Part shown: positions 9,056-17,839 of the stretch, piece by piece
How the letters are laid out: each line of letters opens with the position of its first letter
Numbering within the stretch: position 1 is the first letter of the stretch
DNA from: Bacillota bacterium
Lineage (GTDB): Bacteria > Bacillota > Clostridia > Oscillospirales > Ruminococcaceae
Length of the DNA stretch: 64,000 nucleotides
Reading direction: 5' to 3'
Assembly (NCBI GenBank): GCA_023421245.1
Contig: JAEZTV010000034.1
Coordinates: forward strand, 186,001 to 250,000
Notes under the pieces: model-generated
Databases searched by the model: none
The model's input: the letters and a program-made list of their open reading frames with translations, nothing else
Told to the model about the DNA's origin: nothing
Translations under genes and position numbers: made by a program

Positions 9056-9970
9056 TCAATCGTTACTGCAAAACACGCGAACCTCACACTCAAGGTCAAC
9101 ACCGGTATTTTGCTTTACTTCCTGTTTTATGACTTCAATTAGGCTTAGTACATCATCACAGGTTGCTGTGCCCGTATTGATAACAAAGCCGGAATGCTTT
9201 GGGCTAACCATCGCCCCGCCCACAGTACGCCCTTTAAGACCGCATTGCTCAATGAGTGCTGCAGCATAGCCGCATGGCGGGCGTTTAAAGGTACTGCCGG
9301 CGCTAGGATAATCGAGTGGCTGCTTTGTGCAGCGGCGGTTCCATAAATCCTGCATCCGCGCCTTAATCTGCTCCTTCGGCGCGGGGGTAAGCCTTAATCG
9401 AAGCGACGTAATGCAGTATCCACCGTCGGAATAGGCGCTGCTGCGGTAGCCAAGCGCAAGCTGATGTCCTTCAAAAACCCCGATGTTGCCCCACTCGTCG
9501 ATATGCCTGCAACTGATCAGCACATCCTTCATCTCACCATCATAGGCGCCGGCGTTCATAAACGCCGCACCGCCTGCGCTGCCCGGTATGCCATAAGCAA
9601 ATTCAAGTCCTGAAAGCTCTTGGGCAAGCGCGAACCGGCACAGTTCCACAAGCGATGTGCCCGCTGCGCATTCAAGCCCGTTGCCTCTACGTGTAATACC
9701 CGAAAGCTTACTGCCGATATGAAGGACCGCTCCATGAATACCACGGTCACTGACAAGGATGTTAGAACCCTTGCCAAGGATGCTGTAAGGAATTTTATTG
9801 TTGCGCAGATATGGAATTAATACCGTAAGCTGCTGCTCGCTGCTTGGAGAAATAAAGACATCCGCAGGCCCGCCAATTGCAAAGGTGGAATGGCGCGACA
9901 TCGGTTCCTCTAACAAAGCTTCACAACCAAGGCTTTCACAAAGCCGCAACAGCGGCGCAATCCATTCCAT
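9056..9970 (-). CDS. murB: UDP-N-acetylenolpyruvoylglucosamine reductase
   Basis: Second committed step of peptidoglycan precursor synthesis: reduces UDP-GlcNAc-enolpyruvate to UDP-MurNAc with NADPH and bound FAD. FAD-binding STFAIGGPADVF and GKGSNILVSD lie in the N-terminal half. GIPGSAGGAAFMNAGAYDGEM-type sequence and the catalytic serine region SAGSTFKRP follow, and a C-terminal LECEVRVF holds the expected glutamate. The shape and about 304 residues fit the short type II MurB of Gram-positives. The ATG at 9970 is chosen from family length; its ribosome site is weak, and an upstream non-ATG start near GAGGATG cannot be excluded. Six bases separate it from the ROK kinase frame upstream. Confidence 0.96.
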   Translation of the reverse strand: MEWIAPLLRLCESLGCEALLEEPMSRHSTFAIGGPADVFISPSSEQQLTVLIPYLRNNKIPYSILGKGSNILVSDRGIHGAVLHIGSKLSGITRRGNGLECAAGTSLVELCRFALAQELSGLEFAYGIPGSAGGAAFMNAGAYDGEMKDVLISCRHIDEWGNIGVFEGHQLALGYRSSAYSDGGYCITSLRLRLTPAPKEQIKARMQDLWNRRCTKQPLDYPSAGSTFKRPPCGYAAALIEQCGLKGRTVGGAMVSPKHSGFVINTGTATCDDVLSLIEVIKQEVKQNTGVDLECEVRVFCSND

Positions 9971-10066
9971 CAAAGCATCAACCCCGATCGTAATAATTAC
10001 ATCCTCTACGAAACCCAAAATGCACTGAGATAATCGCAGCGGTGATACACAAACATACAAAGCAGT

Positions 10067-11026
10067 TTATGCGTATAGATTGCCTAAAAATGCCGCACCG
10101 ATAATGCCGGCATCGTTACTAAGCTTAGCCGTAACAATCTCTGTGTTCTTTGAGCTGTATTTGGTGTACTGCTCCCGCTTAATATATTCGCGGAGCGGAC
10201 CTAAAATAGCCTCGCCCTCTTTTGAGATTCCGCCGCCGATACACAGTATCTCCGGCTGGAAGATGTTAATCATATTCATAATGCCGCACCCCAAATAATT
10301 AAGGTAGGCATCTACAACGCACTTGCCGCTTGTAAGCCCCATGCGCATGGCATCAAAGGCGGTGCGCCCATTCACCTTGCCGATGTCGTTTTCGCAGTAT
10401 TTCCACATTCCATCATTGGGATGATCTTTAAGATACTCTCTAGTTAAAGCAACTAAGCCGGTTGCAGAGGCATAAGCCTCAAAACAGCCCTTGCGGCCGC
10501 AGGTACACAGTCTGCCGTCATATACAATAACAGTATGCCCAAGCTCCGCACCCGCAAAGTTTGAGCCGGAATATATTCTGCCATCAATGATGATTCCGCC
10601 GCCGACACCGGTACCAAGTGTAATGCCAACGGCGTTCCTAACACCTTTAGCCGCTCCGGCAAGCGCCTCGCCATAGATTGCAGCGTTTGCATCATTTTCC
10701 ATGAATATCGGGAGATCAATGCGCTCCTGCATCAGCTTTACCATAGGTACACGATTAAATTGAAGATTGTTCGAATACTCAATTTCGCCCGTATCCTGAT
10801 TTACTGTGCCCGGCGTGCCAATCCCCACCCATTCAATTTGGGAGAGTTCGAGCCCTGCATTTTCAACAGCTTGGCGGGTTACCGCCGCCATATCGTCCGC
10901 TATCAACTCTGCGGCGCGCGGTGCATTGGTCTTCATCTTTGCCCTGCCAATCAGCCGGAACTCCTCATCCACAACACCTGCTGCAATGTTTGTACCCCCC
11001 AGATCAATCCCAGCATAGTATCTCAT
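10067..11026 (-). CDS. ROK-family sugar kinase, glucokinase-like
   Basis: A 319-residue cytoplasmic kinase probably phosphorylating glucose or a related hexose at C6. The ATP phosphate loop DLGGTN is near the N-terminus. The sugar-binding MENDANAA and catalytic Asp, the second glycine-rich GITLGTGVGGG, and the ROK zinc motif CTCGRKGCFEAYAS are all in order. No helix-turn-helix precedes the kinase, so it is an enzyme rather than a NagC-type repressor. Start ATG at 11026, nine bases after AAGGTGG. It follows the PHP gene by 22 bases, in a run beginning with hprK, a context fitting glycolytic entry. The exact sugar is not settled by sequence. Confidence 0.9.
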   Translation of the reverse strand: MRYYAGIDLGGTNIAAGVVDEEFRLIGRAKMKTNAPRAAELIADDMAAVTRQAVENAGLELSQIEWVGIGTPGTVNQDTGEIEYSNNLQFNRVPMVKLMQERIDLPIFMENDANAAIYGEALAGAAKGVRNAVGITLGTGVGGGIIIDGRIYSGSNFAGAELGHTVIVYDGRLCTCGRKGCFEAYASATGLVALTREYLKDHPNDGMWKYCENDIGKVNGRTAFDAMRMGLTSGKCVVDAYLNYLGCGIMNMINIFQPEILCIGGGISKEGEAILGPLREYIKREQYTKYSSKNTEIVTAKLSNDAGIIGAAFLGNLYA

Positions 11027-11048
11027 ATTCATTGTCCACCTTAAAGCA

Positions 11049-11795
11049 TTATTTAAGATCATCCGCAGTCAGGCCGCAATATTGTTCCAACGCACCAAAG
11101 AAACGATCCTTGTTTATGTTTAAAATAAGATGTTCCGGAAAATCAATGTCCGCAAGCAAATCAAGCGAAGGCTGTACCTTGCCGATTTCCGGGGCAAAAT
11201 GCGCATCCGCACTCACCACAACCGGAACCTCATATTTTTTGCATAGCTTAGCAATTTCGACACAGTTTTTCGCTGCACCCTCGCGCACAGCAAACGAATG
11301 GGCGTTAATCTCCACAATCTTGTTGTATTCTTTAAACGCCTTGATACCGCGCTCATAATTAAAGCGAAACGCCTCAGTTCCACAGTGCCCGATTACATCA
11401 ACATGCTCGTTTTTTGCAACCGCAATATATGCCTGTGTATAGTCTTCGACCGTCGCCTGTTCTGCCGGTTGAAAGTGAAAGGATGCGATAACCCAATCTA
11501 ACCGGCCAAGCGTCCGCTCCGGCAAATCAAGCTTACCGTCAACCGAGATGATATCCGCTTCTGCACCGCGCAGAATAATAATATCGTCAATCACTCTGTC
11601 GATGGTAAGCAGATTCTCGAAATACCAGATATAGGGGCCATCCGGCATCTGGGGGCAATGCTCGGTAATCGCGACGGCACACATGCCGCGGCGCTTTGCG
11701 TAGGATATGTTCTCAAGTATAGTACTATATGCATGGCTTGACGCCACTGTATGACAATGTGTTTCGGCTACGGATTTTGCGTGTCTGATATCCAA
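11049..11795 (-). CDS. PHP-domain phosphoesterase (YcdX-like)
   Basis: A 248-residue stand-alone PHP metal hydrolase. The metal-binding residues are visible as ETHCHTVAS, ITEHCPQM, the glutamate of RGAEAD, ASFHFQ, GHCGTE, NAHSF and SADAHFAPEIG. This is the trinuclear-metal pattern of the YcdX/histidinol-phosphatase-like group. The physiological substrate is unknown. The start is a TTG at 11795 after GGAGG. Stop and next start are 22 bases apart, and hprK ends 56 bases upstream, suggesting cotranscription with hprK and the ROK kinase. Function assignment beyond phosphoesterase would be a guess. Confidence 0.88.
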   Translation of the reverse strand: MDIRHAKSVAETHCHTVASSHAYSTILENISYAKRRGMCAVAITEHCPQMPDGPYIWYFENLLTIDRVIDDIIILRGAEADIISVDGKLDLPERTLGRLDWVIASFHFQPAEQATVEDYTQAYIAVAKNEHVDVIGHCGTEAFRFNYERGIKAFKEYNKIVEINAHSFAVREGAAKNCVEIAKLCKKYEVPVVVSADAHFAPEIGKVQPSLDLLADIDFPEHLILNINKDRFFGALEQYCGLTADDLK

Positions 11796-11850
11796 ATAAT
11801 TATCCTCCGTTTAACTGGTACGACTCGTGCTGCAAATAAAACAATATGTG

Positions 11851-12819
11851 TTAAAAAACATCCCAATCGGTTGCTGAGGCAGATTCATCCGGCATCATGC
11901 CAAGCTTGTCAAGCAGTTCACGCGCCGCGTTGTACCCCATCTTCTTTTGACGATTATTCATGGCCGCAACCTCAATGATGATTGCAAGGTTACGCCCTGG
12001 CTTAACGGGTATCGTAAGTGAAGGCAGATCAATGCCTAATATCTCGGTAAACTCGTTATCCATACCCATACGGTCATAAACCTTGTTCTGATCCCACAGC
12101 TCGAGCTGGATAAGCATGTCTACCTTTTCGGTAACTTTTACGGAACCCATGCCAAAGATGCGCCTTGCGTTGATAATGCCAATGCCGCGCAGCTCAAGAA
12201 AATGCCGAATATTCTCGGGTGAGGTTCCCACCAGTGTACGGTTAGAAACCCGCCTAAGTTCTACTGCGTCATCCGCAATCAGCCTGTGACCGCGCTTGAC
12301 AAGCTCGATGGCTGTTTCACTTTTACCAACACCGCTCTCGCCAAGCAGCAAAATACCTTCGCCATAAACCTCAACCAACACGCCGTGCCGCGTGATACGG
12401 GGCGCAAGCTCGACGTTAAGCTTGGATATAACCCCCGAAAGAAACGATGACGTAGAATCAGATGTGCGCAGAATCGGAACTCCATATTCCTTTGCCAGAT
12501 CATGCATTTCAGGGAATACCTCAAGATCTCTTGCGATAATAACCGTCACCGGTTTTTCCGAAAAGAAGGTATTAAGGCTGCTTCTGCGCTGCTCATCGGG
12601 AATCGTGGCAAGATATGCACATTCCGCCTTGCCGAGTATCTGAATCCTATTGCTATCAAAAAACTCATGAAATCCGGTAAAATAGAGGCCGGGGCGGTTA
12701 ATCTCGCTGCTGGAAATCAATATCTGCGACGGCTCTATCGGAAGATAGATGGTTTCCAGTTTAAATTCATCAATAAGCTTCGAAAGTGCAACCGTAAACA
12801 TTGTTGACATATCGTTCAC
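11851..12819 (-). CDS. hprK: HPr kinase/phosphorylase
   Basis: Phosphorylates and dephosphorylates Ser46 of HPr, the sensor step of carbon catabolite control in Bacillota. The N-terminal domain is followed by the P-loop GESGVGKS, the LIADDAVEL segment, and the HPrK/P signature LRGIGIINARRIFG. The C-terminal TIPVKPGRNLAIIIEVAAMNN-type helix is also present. Length is 322 residues, normal. The GTG at 12819 has GGAG five bases upstream; an ATG nine bases later is an alternative. It is first of a run hprK-PHP-ROK-murB-rapZ-whiA, so sugar signalling and wall precursor genes may share a transcript. Confidence 0.97.
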   Translation of the reverse strand: MNDMSTMFTVALSKLIDEFKLETIYLPIEPSQILISSSEINRPGLYFTGFHEFFDSNRIQILGKAECAYLATIPDEQRRSSLNTFFSEKPVTVIIARDLEVFPEMHDLAKEYGVPILRTSDSTSSFLSGVISKLNVELAPRITRHGVLVEVYGEGILLLGESGVGKSETAIELVKRGHRLIADDAVELRRVSNRTLVGTSPENIRHFLELRGIGIINARRIFGMGSVKVTEKVDMLIQLELWDQNKVYDRMGMDNEFTEILGIDLPSLTIPVKPGRNLAIIIEVAAMNNRQKKMGYNAARELLDKLGMMPDESASATDWDVF

Positions 12820-13062
12820 CGTTTCTCCGACAAAAGATTCTCCTCGTTACACCACAATCGTTGCCGGCTGATTGTGGGTATAAAGCAAACCACAACAGGT
12901 TTGAAAAGGGGTGTATGCAAGAACGCTCGATAGTATCCCTGCCATATTCATAGTTAATTATAGCGTAAGCGCCGGTATGTTTCAATTGCGTTTTAAGAAA
13001 ATATGGCGCAGTGCGGATTATCATCATCCGCAACGTGTTAATCTGCATCACACCGATTGATT

Positions 13063-13665
13063 TTAGGCGCGGTACCAATATGAGTTCATACCGGATAGCT
13101 GCGTAATACCACCCTTTGGCATCTGAGTCAGCGCGTTCTTGACGTTCATAAAGTCGCCGCAGCAATAAAGCAGCGAAAATACAGAGAAGGTAAGAAGCAG
13201 ACTGGAAAGGGCTGCATCTGTAATGGATATAACCGCCCACAGCATCAGCGGTATTACGCCAAGCACCATTGCGGGTAAAAGCGACAGCCATATAAACCGC
13301 GCCTTTGTTGTAGGATAGGTAGATACACAAAACGCTACCATATACCGCAGACTGTACCAAATCTCGATTTCCGCCTCTTTGGGGAAGGCGGCCGCGTGCA
13401 AAAGCTCATGCGGCACAATCATTATTAATGACAACAAAACGCCCCAAAACGAAAAGAGGTTGATTGATCCAAGCTGATGATACAGCAGCAATTTAATCAA
13501 AAACGCAAGCGCAGTAAGCGCAATAGGAACAAGAAAATAAGGAACAACCGCAAGGTTAAGCGCCAGCATGGATTCTGGTTCGCGAAACTTGATAGCGTCT
13601 GGGGGCAACTCTGCTTTAGGAAGTTCCTCCAAGCTTGTAAACTTGCCCTTGAATACGATTTTCAT
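13063..13665 (-). CDS. DUF3267 putative membrane metallopeptidase
   Basis: 200 residues with four to five predicted membrane segments (about 37-62, 70-85, 120-145, 147-170). The zincin-like motif HELLHA (His86, Glu87, His90) sits at the edge of a helix. This combination defines the DUF3267 family, thought to be intramembrane zinc peptidases, with substrate unknown. ATG at 13665 behind a GGGGAG site. It is separated from hprK by 243 bases holding only a weak 6-bp hairpin (13013-13031). The methyltransferase gene upstream is 45 bases away. Activity is inferred from the motif alone. Confidence 0.82.
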   Translation of the reverse strand: MKIVFKGKFTSLEELPKAELPPDAIKFREPESMLALNLAVVPYFLVPIALTALAFLIKLLLYHQLGSINLFSFWGVLLSLIMIVPHELLHAAAFPKEAEIEIWYSLRYMVAFCVSTYPTTKARFIWLSLLPAMVLGVIPLMLWAVISITDAALSSLLLTFSVFSLLYCCGDFMNVKNALTQMPKGGITQLSGMNSYWYRA

Positions 13666-13710
13666 TCGTGTTCTCCCCTTTTATGCCGGTAAACAACTAC
13701 CCCAAAAACC

Positions 13711-14829
13711 CTATTTAAAATACATATACAACTGACATTTAATCATACCATTATACAGCTTGCGGCGCTTATCCGCGGGGCGGCCAAATAGCCGTTCAAA
13801 TTCCTCGTGCGGCGAGATAACGTAATAGCTAAGGCCCTGTCTTTTTTCATATACCCTGCCCATAATGCCATACAGTTCCTCCGCTTGCTGAACATCAAGA
13901 AGGCGTTCGCCATAGGGCGGATTGCACAGCACCGTTGCTTTTTCGTGCTGAATTGAAAAATCCTTGATATCGGCTACCTTTGCATGAATACGGTCAGCCA
14001 CACCCGCCTTGTGCGCATTGCTGATTGTAAGCTCTACGGCCTCCTGCGAGATGTCTGCGCCATGTGCCTCAAAGGTTACTGTGCGGTCAATCTGCGAAAC
14101 GGCACGCTCACGCTCTTGCTGCCATACCTTCTCACCAAAACAGTCCCAACTCTCTGCCGCAAACCGCCGCGAAAGCCCTGGAGCAATCCGCAGTGCGCGC
14201 AGCGCGGATTCAATCAAGAATGTGCCGGAACCGCAAAACGGATCGTACACGACCGAATAGCCTTTGATGCGCGCAATATCAAGGATTCCGGCGGCAAGCG
14301 TCTCTTTAATCGGTGCCTCGGTGGAATCCTTGCGGTAGCCGCGTTTATGAAGGCCTGCGCCTGAAGTATCAAGCATCACGGTTACTTCATCCTTGAGGAT
14401 GGAGAAACGAATCTGGTGCACCGGGCCGCTTTCTTCAAACCACGACTGGCGGTATACCTGTTCCAGTCGCTTGACCGCTGCCTTTTTAATAATCGATTGG
14501 CAGTCGGGTATAGAATACAGCTTTGAATTAAGCGACCACCCTTTTACAGGAAACGCATCCTTCTTACCGATAAACTGTTCCAGCGGAAGCGCCAGTACCC
14601 CCTGAAACAGCTCTTCAAAGCTTAATGCGCGGAAGCTGCCTAGTATAATCATCACGCGCTCCGCAGTACGCAGATTGAGGTTTGCCATCGCAATCTCCTG
14701 TGCCCCACCTTCAAATACCACACGACCGTTGTGTGCAGCTACATTTTTACCGCCCATTCGTTTTATTTCATCCGCAAGTATGCCCTCTAAACCAAAAAGG
14801 CAGGGGCAGGCGATGGCGAAATCGTTCAT
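13711..14829 (-). CDS. THUMP-domain class I RNA methyltransferase (RlmL/YpsC-like)
   Basis: 372 residues. An N-terminal ferredoxin-like/THUMP region (FAIACPCLFGLEGILADEI) is followed by a Rossmann methyltransferase. The SAM motif is DPFCGSGTFLIE and the catalytic NPPYGERL is the N6-adenine/N2-guanine type signature. This is the single-domain counterpart of E. coli RlmL found in Gram-positives (YpsC), expected to methylate a guanine in 23S rRNA; the target is inferred from the family. The ATG at 14829 is preceded by AGGAAAAGAG; a longer frame to 14874 starts with a cysteine-rich stretch not conserved in the family. It lies between DUF3267 and hpf, with no clear operon partner. Confidence 0.92.
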   Translation of the reverse strand: MNDFAIACPCLFGLEGILADEIKRMGGKNVAAHNGRVVFEGGAQEIAMANLNLRTAERVMIILGSFRALSFEELFQGVLALPLEQFIGKKDAFPVKGWSLNSKLYSIPDCQSIIKKAAVKRLEQVYRQSWFEESGPVHQIRFSILKDEVTVMLDTSGAGLHKRGYRKDSTEAPIKETLAAGILDIARIKGYSVVYDPFCGSGTFLIESALRALRIAPGLSRRFAAESWDCFGEKVWQQERERAVSQIDRTVTFEAHGADISQEAVELTISNAHKAGVADRIHAKVADIKDFSIQHEKATVLCNPPYGERLLDVQQAEELYGIMGRVYEKRQGLSYYVISPHEEFERLFGRPADKRRKLYNGMIKCQLYMYFK

Positions 14830-14938
14830 ATACTCTTTTCCTTTCATTGCGCAACAAAACAGCGCAGCTTGCATTTTGAGGATTACATCTTTAATATTGC
14901 CAATAGCGCTGCAGAACTAATCCATGCGCCTTACATAA

Positions 14939-14971
14939 ATTCATGGAACACCTTAACGGCGTTCCATGAAT
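14939..14971 (-). terminator. Inverted repeat, probable terminator after hpf
   Basis: An 11-bp stem pairs 14939-14949 with 14961-14971 around an 11-base loop, 24 bases past the hpf stop. The following minus-strand bases are only moderately T-rich (TTTATG), so termination strength is uncertain. Confidence 0.6.
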
Positions 14972-14994
14972 ACGAAAGTCTATTACTGTTAAAT

Positions 14995-15531
14995 CTATTC
15001 AACGTTTGGCTCAAGCAGGCCATAATTGCCGTCTTTACGGCGATATACCACACAGATGTCATCGGTCGCCTCGTTGAGGAACATGAAAAACTCATGTCCA
15101 AGCATATTCATCTGCAAAATGGCTTCGTCTACCGACATAGGGTTAACAACAAAACGCTTATTGCGCACTACGCGGTATTCTGTAGCGCTGTCTTCATAGT
15201 CGTAGAGATAACTTTCGTCCGATTTTGCGAAAGCGTCATCGCGCAGCTTTGCCTCAAGCTTAGATTTGTTTTTGACAATCTGGTGGAACAGAGTATCGGT
15301 AACGGTATCAAGGGAAGTCAATAGGTCTGATGTCGTTTTTTCACTGCGGTAGATCATTCCCTGCGACTTAATCGTAACCTCAACGGTAAAGCGGTCACGC
15401 TCCAGAGATGCGGTAACAATGGCATCGGCGCCATGGTCAAAGAAACGTTCAAACTTTTTGAGCTTCTTTTCCGTCCTCTCTTTAAATGAGTCGCGAAGAT
15501 TGAGCTTCCTGCCTCTGATCGTAATATTCAT
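14995..15531 (-). CDS. hpf: Ribosome hibernation promoting factor, long form
   Basis: 178 residues with two domains. The N-terminal HPF/YfiA fold (MNITIRGRKLNL to about residue 100) binds the 30S decoding region. A C-terminal domain (about 120-175, VVRNKRFVVNPMSVDEAI) dimerises ribosomes into 100S particles; this is the long-form arrangement of Bacillota. Start ATG at 15531 after AAAGGGATG; the longer frame to 15567 is unsupported. It has its own promoter and a downstream inverted repeat, so it is monocistronic. Family members are induced on entry to stationary phase. Confidence 0.95.
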   Translation of the reverse strand: MNITIRGRKLNLRDSFKERTEKKLKKFERFFDHGADAIVTASLERDRFTVEVTIKSQGMIYRSEKTTSDLLTSLDTVTDTLFHQIVKNKSKLEAKLRDDAFAKSDESYLYDYEDSATEYRVVRNKRFVVNPMSVDEAILQMNMLGHEFFMFLNEATDDICVVYRRKDGNYGLLEPNVE

Positions 15532-15628
15532 ACAATCATCCCTTTCAACAACCAAATTATACATCATAGCTAAATCACAAAGATTCAGCCACGCTGTTTT
15601 TGAATATAATTGCTAAACTATTGATATT

Positions 15629-15657
15629 ATAATACCATAAATCCCCCATGAAGTAAA
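15629..15657 (-). promoter_or_regulatory. Probable promoter of hpf
   Basis: On the minus strand TTTACT (15657-15652), 17 bases, TATTAT (15634-15629), followed by a leader of about 95 bases to the hpf ATG. The -35 is a four-of-six match. A second TATAAT overlaps three bases downstream. Confidence 0.6.
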
Positions 15658-15731
15658 GCATTGCATATAAAGGTTTTATGTCATAAGTATGTATGGTAAA
15701 GCGGTAGTGATCGGACGGCAGGGCCGCAGGT

Positions 15732-16886
15732 TCAGACAACCTTGTTCCCGTTTACAAGAACCATCCTTGGCTTTGCGTATACCGAAAGTGGGTCTGTATC
15801 AAACATAACAAGATCGCAATCCTTGCCGACTGCAATTGAGCCTACGCGGTCGTCTATCCCGCAAATGCGTGCGGGGTTTATGGTAATGGCGCGAAGCGCC
15901 TCTTCATACACAAGCCCATCCCGTACCGCAAGCCCTGCGCTCAGCGGCAGATATTGCGCGGGTATCACCGGATGGTCGGTACAGATTGCAAGCGGTACAT
16001 CATGCGCTGCAAGTACGCCCGATGTTGCGGGCGTTAGATTGCGCAACTCGGGTTTCGAACGGTCACAGATAACCGGCCCAATCACAGCGCAGGCGCCCTC
16101 CTGCTGAATTTCGGGGGCAATCAGGTGCCCCTCTGTACAGTGCAAGAGCACATAGCCTAGCCCAAACTCGCGTGCGATACGGATTGCGGTAAAGATGTCA
16201 TCTGTGCGGTGTGCATGAAAATGCGCCTTTACCCTGCCCTCGAGCAACGGCAGCAGTGCCTCGCATTTCATATCGTATTCCGGTTCGTCATAGTCATCGT
16301 CAAGTTGTGCACGCTGCTTATCCTGCATATACTTACGCGCCTTGTAAAGCTGCTCACGGATAATTGCTGCGGTTGCCATGCGTGTTTCGGGCGATTGGTT
16401 TTTACCGTGATAGATTCCCTTTGGGTTTTCCCCCAGCGCGAATTTAAACGCAAGCGGTTCCTTCAGGATGATATCGTCAATCCGCCCGCCAATGGTTTTT
16501 ATTGCGGCAAGCTGTCCGCCGATGGGGTTTGCGCTCCCCGGACCGGTCACCACGGTGGTAATGCCGGCTGCCAGTGCTTCTCTAAAACAATTATCGCGCG
16601 GGTTGATGGCGTCGATTGCACGCAGCTGGGGCGTAGATGGGTCGGTGGCCTCATTGCCGTCATCTCCTTCAAAGCCCATGCCATCCTCCCACATACCGAG
16701 ATGGCTATGTGCATCTACAAACCCGGGATAGAGCGATGCACCCTTGGCATCAATCACGCCTTCGGTGGATCCTCGATATTGTTCCATAGAGCCAAGCTCG
16801 GTAATCACGCCATGTTCCGCACACAGATAACCGTTTTTTATAACATCCTGTTCCATGGTATATATCGTTGCATTAATAATTATCAT
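15732..16886 (-). CDS. Amidohydrolase family protein
   Basis: 384 residues of the amidohydrolase superfamily. The metal-binding DAHSHLG follows a short N-terminal beta domain. Further ligands are HFHAH near the middle, a later LLHCTEGH and the catalytic ICTDHP. The C-terminal phrase VGSIAVGKDCDLVMFDTDPL closes the composite domain. It resembles imidazolonepropionase-like amidohydrolases, but the genes around it give no histidine-degradation context, so the substrate is unknown. Start ATG at 16886 after GAGGGAAC. It follows the sporulation cluster but lies beyond that cluster's terminator. Confidence 0.87.
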   Translation of the reverse strand: MIIINATIYTMEQDVIKNGYLCAEHGVITELGSMEQYRGSTEGVIDAKGASLYPGFVDAHSHLGMWEDGMGFEGDDGNEATDPSTPQLRAIDAINPRDNCFREALAAGITTVVTGPGSANPIGGQLAAIKTIGGRIDDIILKEPLAFKFALGENPKGIYHGKNQSPETRMATAAIIREQLYKARKYMQDKQRAQLDDDYDEPEYDMKCEALLPLLEGRVKAHFHAHRTDDIFTAIRIAREFGLGYVLLHCTEGHLIAPEIQQEGACAVIGPVICDRSKPELRNLTPATSGVLAAHDVPLAICTDHPVIPAQYLPLSAGLAVRDGLVYEEALRAITINPARICGIDDRVGSIAVGKDCDLVMFDTDPLSVYAKPRMVLVNGNKVV

Positions 16887-16935
16887 CTGTTCCCTCTTGT
16901 TCTTAAAATTGCGCAGCAAACCCGCGCCTCTTATG

Positions 16936-16973
16936 AAAAGACGTTGGTATGAAGTGTTATCCTCATACCAACG
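16936..16973 (-). terminator. Terminator closing the spoVB-yabR cluster
   Basis: An 11-bp perfect stem pairs 16942-16952 with 16963-16973 around a 10-base loop. The minus-strand tail is TCTTTTC. It is placed 30 bases after the yabR stop. Confidence 0.82.
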
Positions 16974-17002
16974 CCACAAATTTATCAAAAACCAATCCCT
17001 GA

Positions 17003-17446
17003 TTAGCCGAACTTGGCGCCGCGTTTTCCACCCGAGCCGCGCTTTGACTCTACATTGCGCTTAAGATCATACATCTTTTCATCACTCGACTGCTTGAATT
17101 TGCTCATCATGTCCTCAAAGGACATGTTTTCATTTTTGCGTGCACCGCCAAACTCAAAGCTATTGCGCCCGCCTCGGGGTGCGGGGCGCTGCGGTCTTGA
17201 CTGGGGGGTAATCTCGACGGCCTTTTTAATGGAAAGGCTGATCTTGCCGTCGTCACCGATATTAAGCACCTTCACTTTAACCTCCTGGCCTTCGGTGAGA
17301 TGCTCTCTAATTTCATTGACATATGTAGCGGCAATCTCGGAGATATGTACCATGCCGGTTTTTCTCTCTCCAAGGTCAATAAACGCACCAAATTTAGTAA
17401 TGCTGGTTACCTTTCCGGTCAATATACTTCCTACCTCAAGCTGCAT
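17003..17446 (-). CDS. yabR: S1-domain RNA-binding protein YabR
   Basis: 147 residues: one S1 OB-fold (residues 2-72, GSILTGKVTSITKFGAFIDL) followed by a basic, Gly/Arg-rich and probably disordered tail (about 80-147). This matches YabR of the Bacillus divIC region, whose exact target is not known. ATG at 17446 after an AGGAGG site. It lies 96 bases downstream of divIC and ends the cluster at a strong terminator. The synteny with divIC and yabQ makes the orthology assignment firm even though S1 domains are common. Confidence 0.92.
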   Translation of the reverse strand: MQLEVGSILTGKVTSITKFGAFIDLGERKTGMVHISEIAATYVNEIREHLTEGQEVKVKVLNIGDDGKISLSIKKAVEITPQSRPQRPAPRGGRNSFEFGGARKNENMSFEDMMSKFKQSSDEKMYDLKRNVESKRGSGGKRGAKFG

Positions 17447-17542
17447 ACGAAAAGTATTTCCTCCTTAAACTATCTAAAAATTTCCCATAGTGTTTCGTGC
17501 CGGCGATAAAAACAACATGCCGTATGTCTGTGTCGCATTTAA

Positions 17543-17839
17543 TCAGTTACCCGAAATGTCTACATAAACGCGCTCCTGAGGGTATACGTACCCCCATTTG
17601 CCTCTGGCCATTCGCTCCATATAACCATTGTCGTCGGTCGATTCTACCAGCTTGAGTATCTCTTTGTTTTTGAGCGTCTGCTCAACAATCTGTCCGTTAA
17701 GCACTTCGAGCTCCTTATTCTTTGCTGAAACATCAAGTTGAATCTTGACGGACGAAATAATAGAAAAAACGCACACCGTCAAGATAAGAAGCTTAACGAT
17801 TCGAGGTGTTTTTTTGTTGTGCTTTTTGTTTACTTTCAT
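17543..17839 (-). CDS. divIC: Septum formation initiator DivIC/FtsB
   Basis: 98 residues of bitopic membrane protein. A lysine-rich cytoplasmic start is followed by one membrane segment (about residues 14-31) and a coiled coil (about 35-65, KNKELEVLNGQIVEQTLKNKE). A short extracytoplasmic tail carries the family phrase ERMARGKWGYVYPQE. DivIC partners FtsL and DivIB in the divisome. ATG at 17839 overlaps the 3' end of yabQ by 47 bases, indicating translational coupling; the upstream in-frame start at 17878 would lengthen the cytoplasmic part without support. Confidence 0.92.
   Translation of the reverse strand: MKVNKKHNKKTPRIVKLLILTVCVFSIISSVKIQLDVSAKNKELEVLNGQIVEQTLKNKEILKLVESTDDNGYMERMARGKWGYVYPQERVYVDISGN

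Noticed and set aside
13013..13031. Hairpin as terminator of the DUF3267 gene
   Set aside because: Only 6 bp, with a GC-rich tail and no T-run on the minus strand.
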